From Mycobacterium paragordonae (GTDB lineage: Bacteria > Actinomycetota > Actinomycetes > Mycobacteriales > Mycobacteriaceae): 64,000 nt of DNA. The notes under the pieces were generated by a model. It was not told the DNA's origin, ran no database searches, and saw only the letters and a list, made by a program, of their open reading frames with translations. The stretch's first letter is position 1. Every line of letters begins with the position of its first letter. Of the stretch, positions 62,631 to 64,000 are shown in pieces. The position numbers and the translations under genes were made by a program. The DNA lies in contig NZ_CP025546.1 in NCBI RefSeq assembly GCF_003614435.1, forward strand, positions 5,394,001-5,458,000, written 5' to 3'.

Positions 62631-62987
62631 TTAGGCGCCAGAAGTGGGCTGGTTTTGGATCTCGGTGGCACCGGCACCCGTCAGGGCCTGGCTGAGCACC
62701 CGCAGAATGTCCTGATCGGCCGGGGAGTAATAGACGAAGGTGCCTTCGCGTCGGGTTTTCACCAGGCCGGCCAGTCGCAATTTCGCCAGGTGCTGGCTGA
62801 CGATCGTGGGCGCAACCTGAGCCAGCTCGGCCAGACAGGCCACCGAAGTCTCGCCCTGCAATAACGCCCACAGCACCTTGACCCGGGTGGGATCACTGAG
62901 CATGCGGAAGGTTTCCGCGGCTCGGGTCACCTGCTCCTCGGAAGGCATCGAGAAGCCGGCAATCGAGGTGTGCACGCTGCCGATCAT
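62631..62987 (-). CDS. ArsR/SmtB-family repressor (KmtR-like)
   Basis: 118 residues from ATG 62987, or 105 from ATG 62948; the frame is open to 63023 but that would place the operator-like palindromes inside the gene. Winged helix: AAETFRMLSDPTRVKVLWAL, recognition helix APTIVSQHLAKLRLAGLV and wing RREGTFVYYS. Over these it resembles M. tuberculosis KmtR (Rv0827c, Ni/Co sensor). The metal-ligand His residues of KmtR and of the SmtB alpha-5 site are absent; only one Cys (SVACLAEL) lies at the CadC/ArsR alpha-3 position. Divergent from a metal ATPase, which it probably represses. Confidence 0.88.
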   Translation of the reverse strand: MIGSVHTSIAGFSMPSEEQVTRAAETFRMLSDPTRVKVLWALLQGETSVACLAELAQVAPTIVSQHLAKLRLAGLVKTRREGTFVYYSPADQDILRVLSQALTGAGATEIQNQPTSGA

Positions 62988-63000
62988 ACCTTTGACCTGT

Positions 63001-63032
63001 GCAATTGCGCATCCAACTGTCATCGCAATTGC
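63001..63032. promoter_or_regulatory. Paired GCAATTGC palindromes, candidate ArsR-type operator
   Basis: Perfect palindrome GCAATTGC at 63001-63008 and at 63025-63032, 24 bp apart. The first extends to TGTGCAATTGCGCA with one mismatch. They occupy the 78-bp space between the divergent repressor and ATPase starts. Confidence 0.6.
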
Positions 63033-63065
63033 ATACCTTCACATATACGCAGCTAAACTCGAAGC

Positions 63066-64000
63066 GTGCCCGCAGCCGCACTTCGCAACACCGCCCGCGT
63101 GCCGCATCAGGCATGGTCCGGTCCGGCGGCGCTCTCCGAAGTCCGGTGGGCGCTGGTCGCGACCGGGTTCTTCGCGCTGGGCCTGTTCGCCCAGCTCGCC
63201 GGCTTACCCGGCTGGCTGTATTGGGGGTTGTACCTGACCTGTTACGGGTCCGGCGGGTGGCAACCGGGTCTGGCCGGCCTGCAAGCGTTGCGGAACCGGA
63301 TCTTGGACGTGGACCTGCTCATGGTGGTCGCGGCGCTCGCGGCCGCGGGTATCGGTCAGGTCTTCGACGGCGCACTGCTGATCGTCATCTTCGCCACCTC
63401 CGGCGCGCTGGAGGCCGTAGCAACCCGGCGCACCGAGGACTCGGTACGCGGCCTGCTCGGCCTCACCCCCGAAACCGCTACCCGGGTCGACGAATTCGAT
63501 GTCGAGCGACAGGTGGACACCGCGCAATTGGCGGTCGACGATGTGCTGCTGATCCGCCCCGGTGAGCGCATCGGCGGTGACGGCGTGGTGCTCGAGGGCG
63601 CCAGCGAGGTCGATCAGGCCACCATCACCGGTGAGTCACTGCCGGCCGATAAGGCGCCCGGCGACGAGGTGTTCGCCGGCACCGTCAACGGCACCGGCAC
63701 GCTGCGGATCCGGGTGGTTCGCCCGAGCGCCGACACCGTCATCAGCCGCATCGCCACGATGGTCGCCGAGGCCGGCGCGAGTAAGGCGCGAACTCAACTG
63801 TTCATCGAAAAAATCGAGCAACGCTATTCAGTGCTCATGGTGGCCGCGACCGTCGCCTTGTTGCTCGTTCCCCTGCTGGCGGGAAGCGATCTGCGATCAT
63901 CGCTGCTGCGCGCGATGACGTTCATGATCGTGGCCTCACCCTGCGCGCTGGTGCTGTCCACCATGCCGCCGCTGCTGGCGTCGATCGCCAACGCCGGCCG
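63066..64000 (+). CDS. ctpD: CtpD-like P1B-type metal-transporting ATPase (partial, runs off the window)
   Basis: First about 311 residues, starting at GTG 63066, the first possible start after an in-frame stop at 63054. Membrane segments: WALVATGFFALGLFAQLAG and LLIVIFATSGALEAVATR. The actuator domain has ATITGESLPADKAPGDEV (TGES dephosphorylation motif). The metal-binding transmembrane helix reads MIVASPCALVLSTMPPLLAS: the SPC motif marks subgroup P1B-4 (Co/Ni/Fe export). It agrees closely with my memory of M. tuberculosis CtpD. There the gene lies beside thioredoxin genes, not beside an ArsR-type repressor, so this may be a paralogue. The phosphorylation (DKTGT) domain is outside the window. 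Confidence 0.85.
   Translation, partial: MPAAALRNTARVPHQAWSGPAALSEVRWALVATGFFALGLFAQLAGLPGWLYWGLYLTCYGSGGWQPGLAGLQALRNRILDVDLLMVVAALAAAGIGQVFDGALLIVIFATSGALEAVATRRTEDSVRGLLGLTPETATRVDEFDVERQVDTAQLAVDDVLLIRPGERIGGDGVVLEGASEVDQATITGESLPADKAPGDEVFAGTVNGTGTLRIRVVRPSADTVISRIATMVAEAGASKARTQLFIEKIEQRYSVLMVAATVALLLVPLLAGSDLRSSLLRAMTFMIVASPCALVLSTMPPLLASIANAG

Overview
The window comes from a high-GC slow-growing Mycobacterium of the PE_PGRS-bearing group (kansasii/marinum/szulgai type, not M. tuberculosis itself). It carries the M. tuberculosis block from fumC (Rv1098c) to Rv1057 in nearly unbroken order but inverted, with lineage-specific insertions. Comparisons with H37Rv are from memory of that genome, not from a search.

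Layout. 1-8.7 kb: the fumC tail, a Pro/Gly-rich membrane protein, a class III nucleotidyl cyclase coupled to a polysaccharide deacetylase, phoH2 with its tiny upstream partner phoAT, desA2, glyA, and coaA on the plus strand. 8.7-32.5 kb: a cell-surface/secretion island, almost all on the minus strand: a PE_PGRS gene, a small membrane protein, an O-methyltransferase, a polytopic membrane protein, three tandem paralogous PPE-MPTR genes (1475, 1214 and 1536 residues) and a 1890-residue PE_PGRS. In M. tuberculosis this stretch holds PE_PGRS22, celA2a/b, PE9 and PE_PGRS21.

33-45 kb: housekeeping and redox genes: a short-chain Z-prenyl synthase, hemolysin III, a SnoaL/KSI-like protein, a YyaL/DUF255 thioredoxin-domain protein, a small membrane protein, mycothiol S-conjugate amidase (mca), a DUF4307 protein, greA, metB, pra, cbs (transsulfuration pair), lipU and an SGNH esterase. 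45-53.6 kb: fadA3, a solitary AbiEi/DUF559-type protein bracketed by palindromic repeats, a Bax-inhibitor-1 protein, echA9-echA8-Rv1069c-like (acyl-CoA catabolism plus a membrane hydrolase), and a cysteine dioxygenase-rhodanese pair. 53.6-62.2 kb: lpqV, two patatin-like lipases on opposite strands with a ribbon-helix-helix protein between them, a class II amidotransferase, an SRPBCC protein, a reductase-like protein, fadD14 and the Rv1057-type beta-propeller. 62.6-64 kb: an ArsR/SmtB-type repressor divergent from a CtpD-like P1B metal ATPase that runs off the end.

Most notable: (i) the PPE trio is joined by identical 93-bp spacers that carry an 88-bp piece recognisably related to the yyaL/DUF255 gene 15-18 kb away; (ii) the three PPE proteins are near-identical except in two beta-rich inserts; (iii) a 61-bp palindromic repeat occurs at four intergenic sites, two of which bracket the AbiEi-like gene; (iv) the repressor beside the metal pump lacks the usual metal-ligand histidines; (v) twin TAACCGGTTT boxes lie between lipU and the SGNH esterase.
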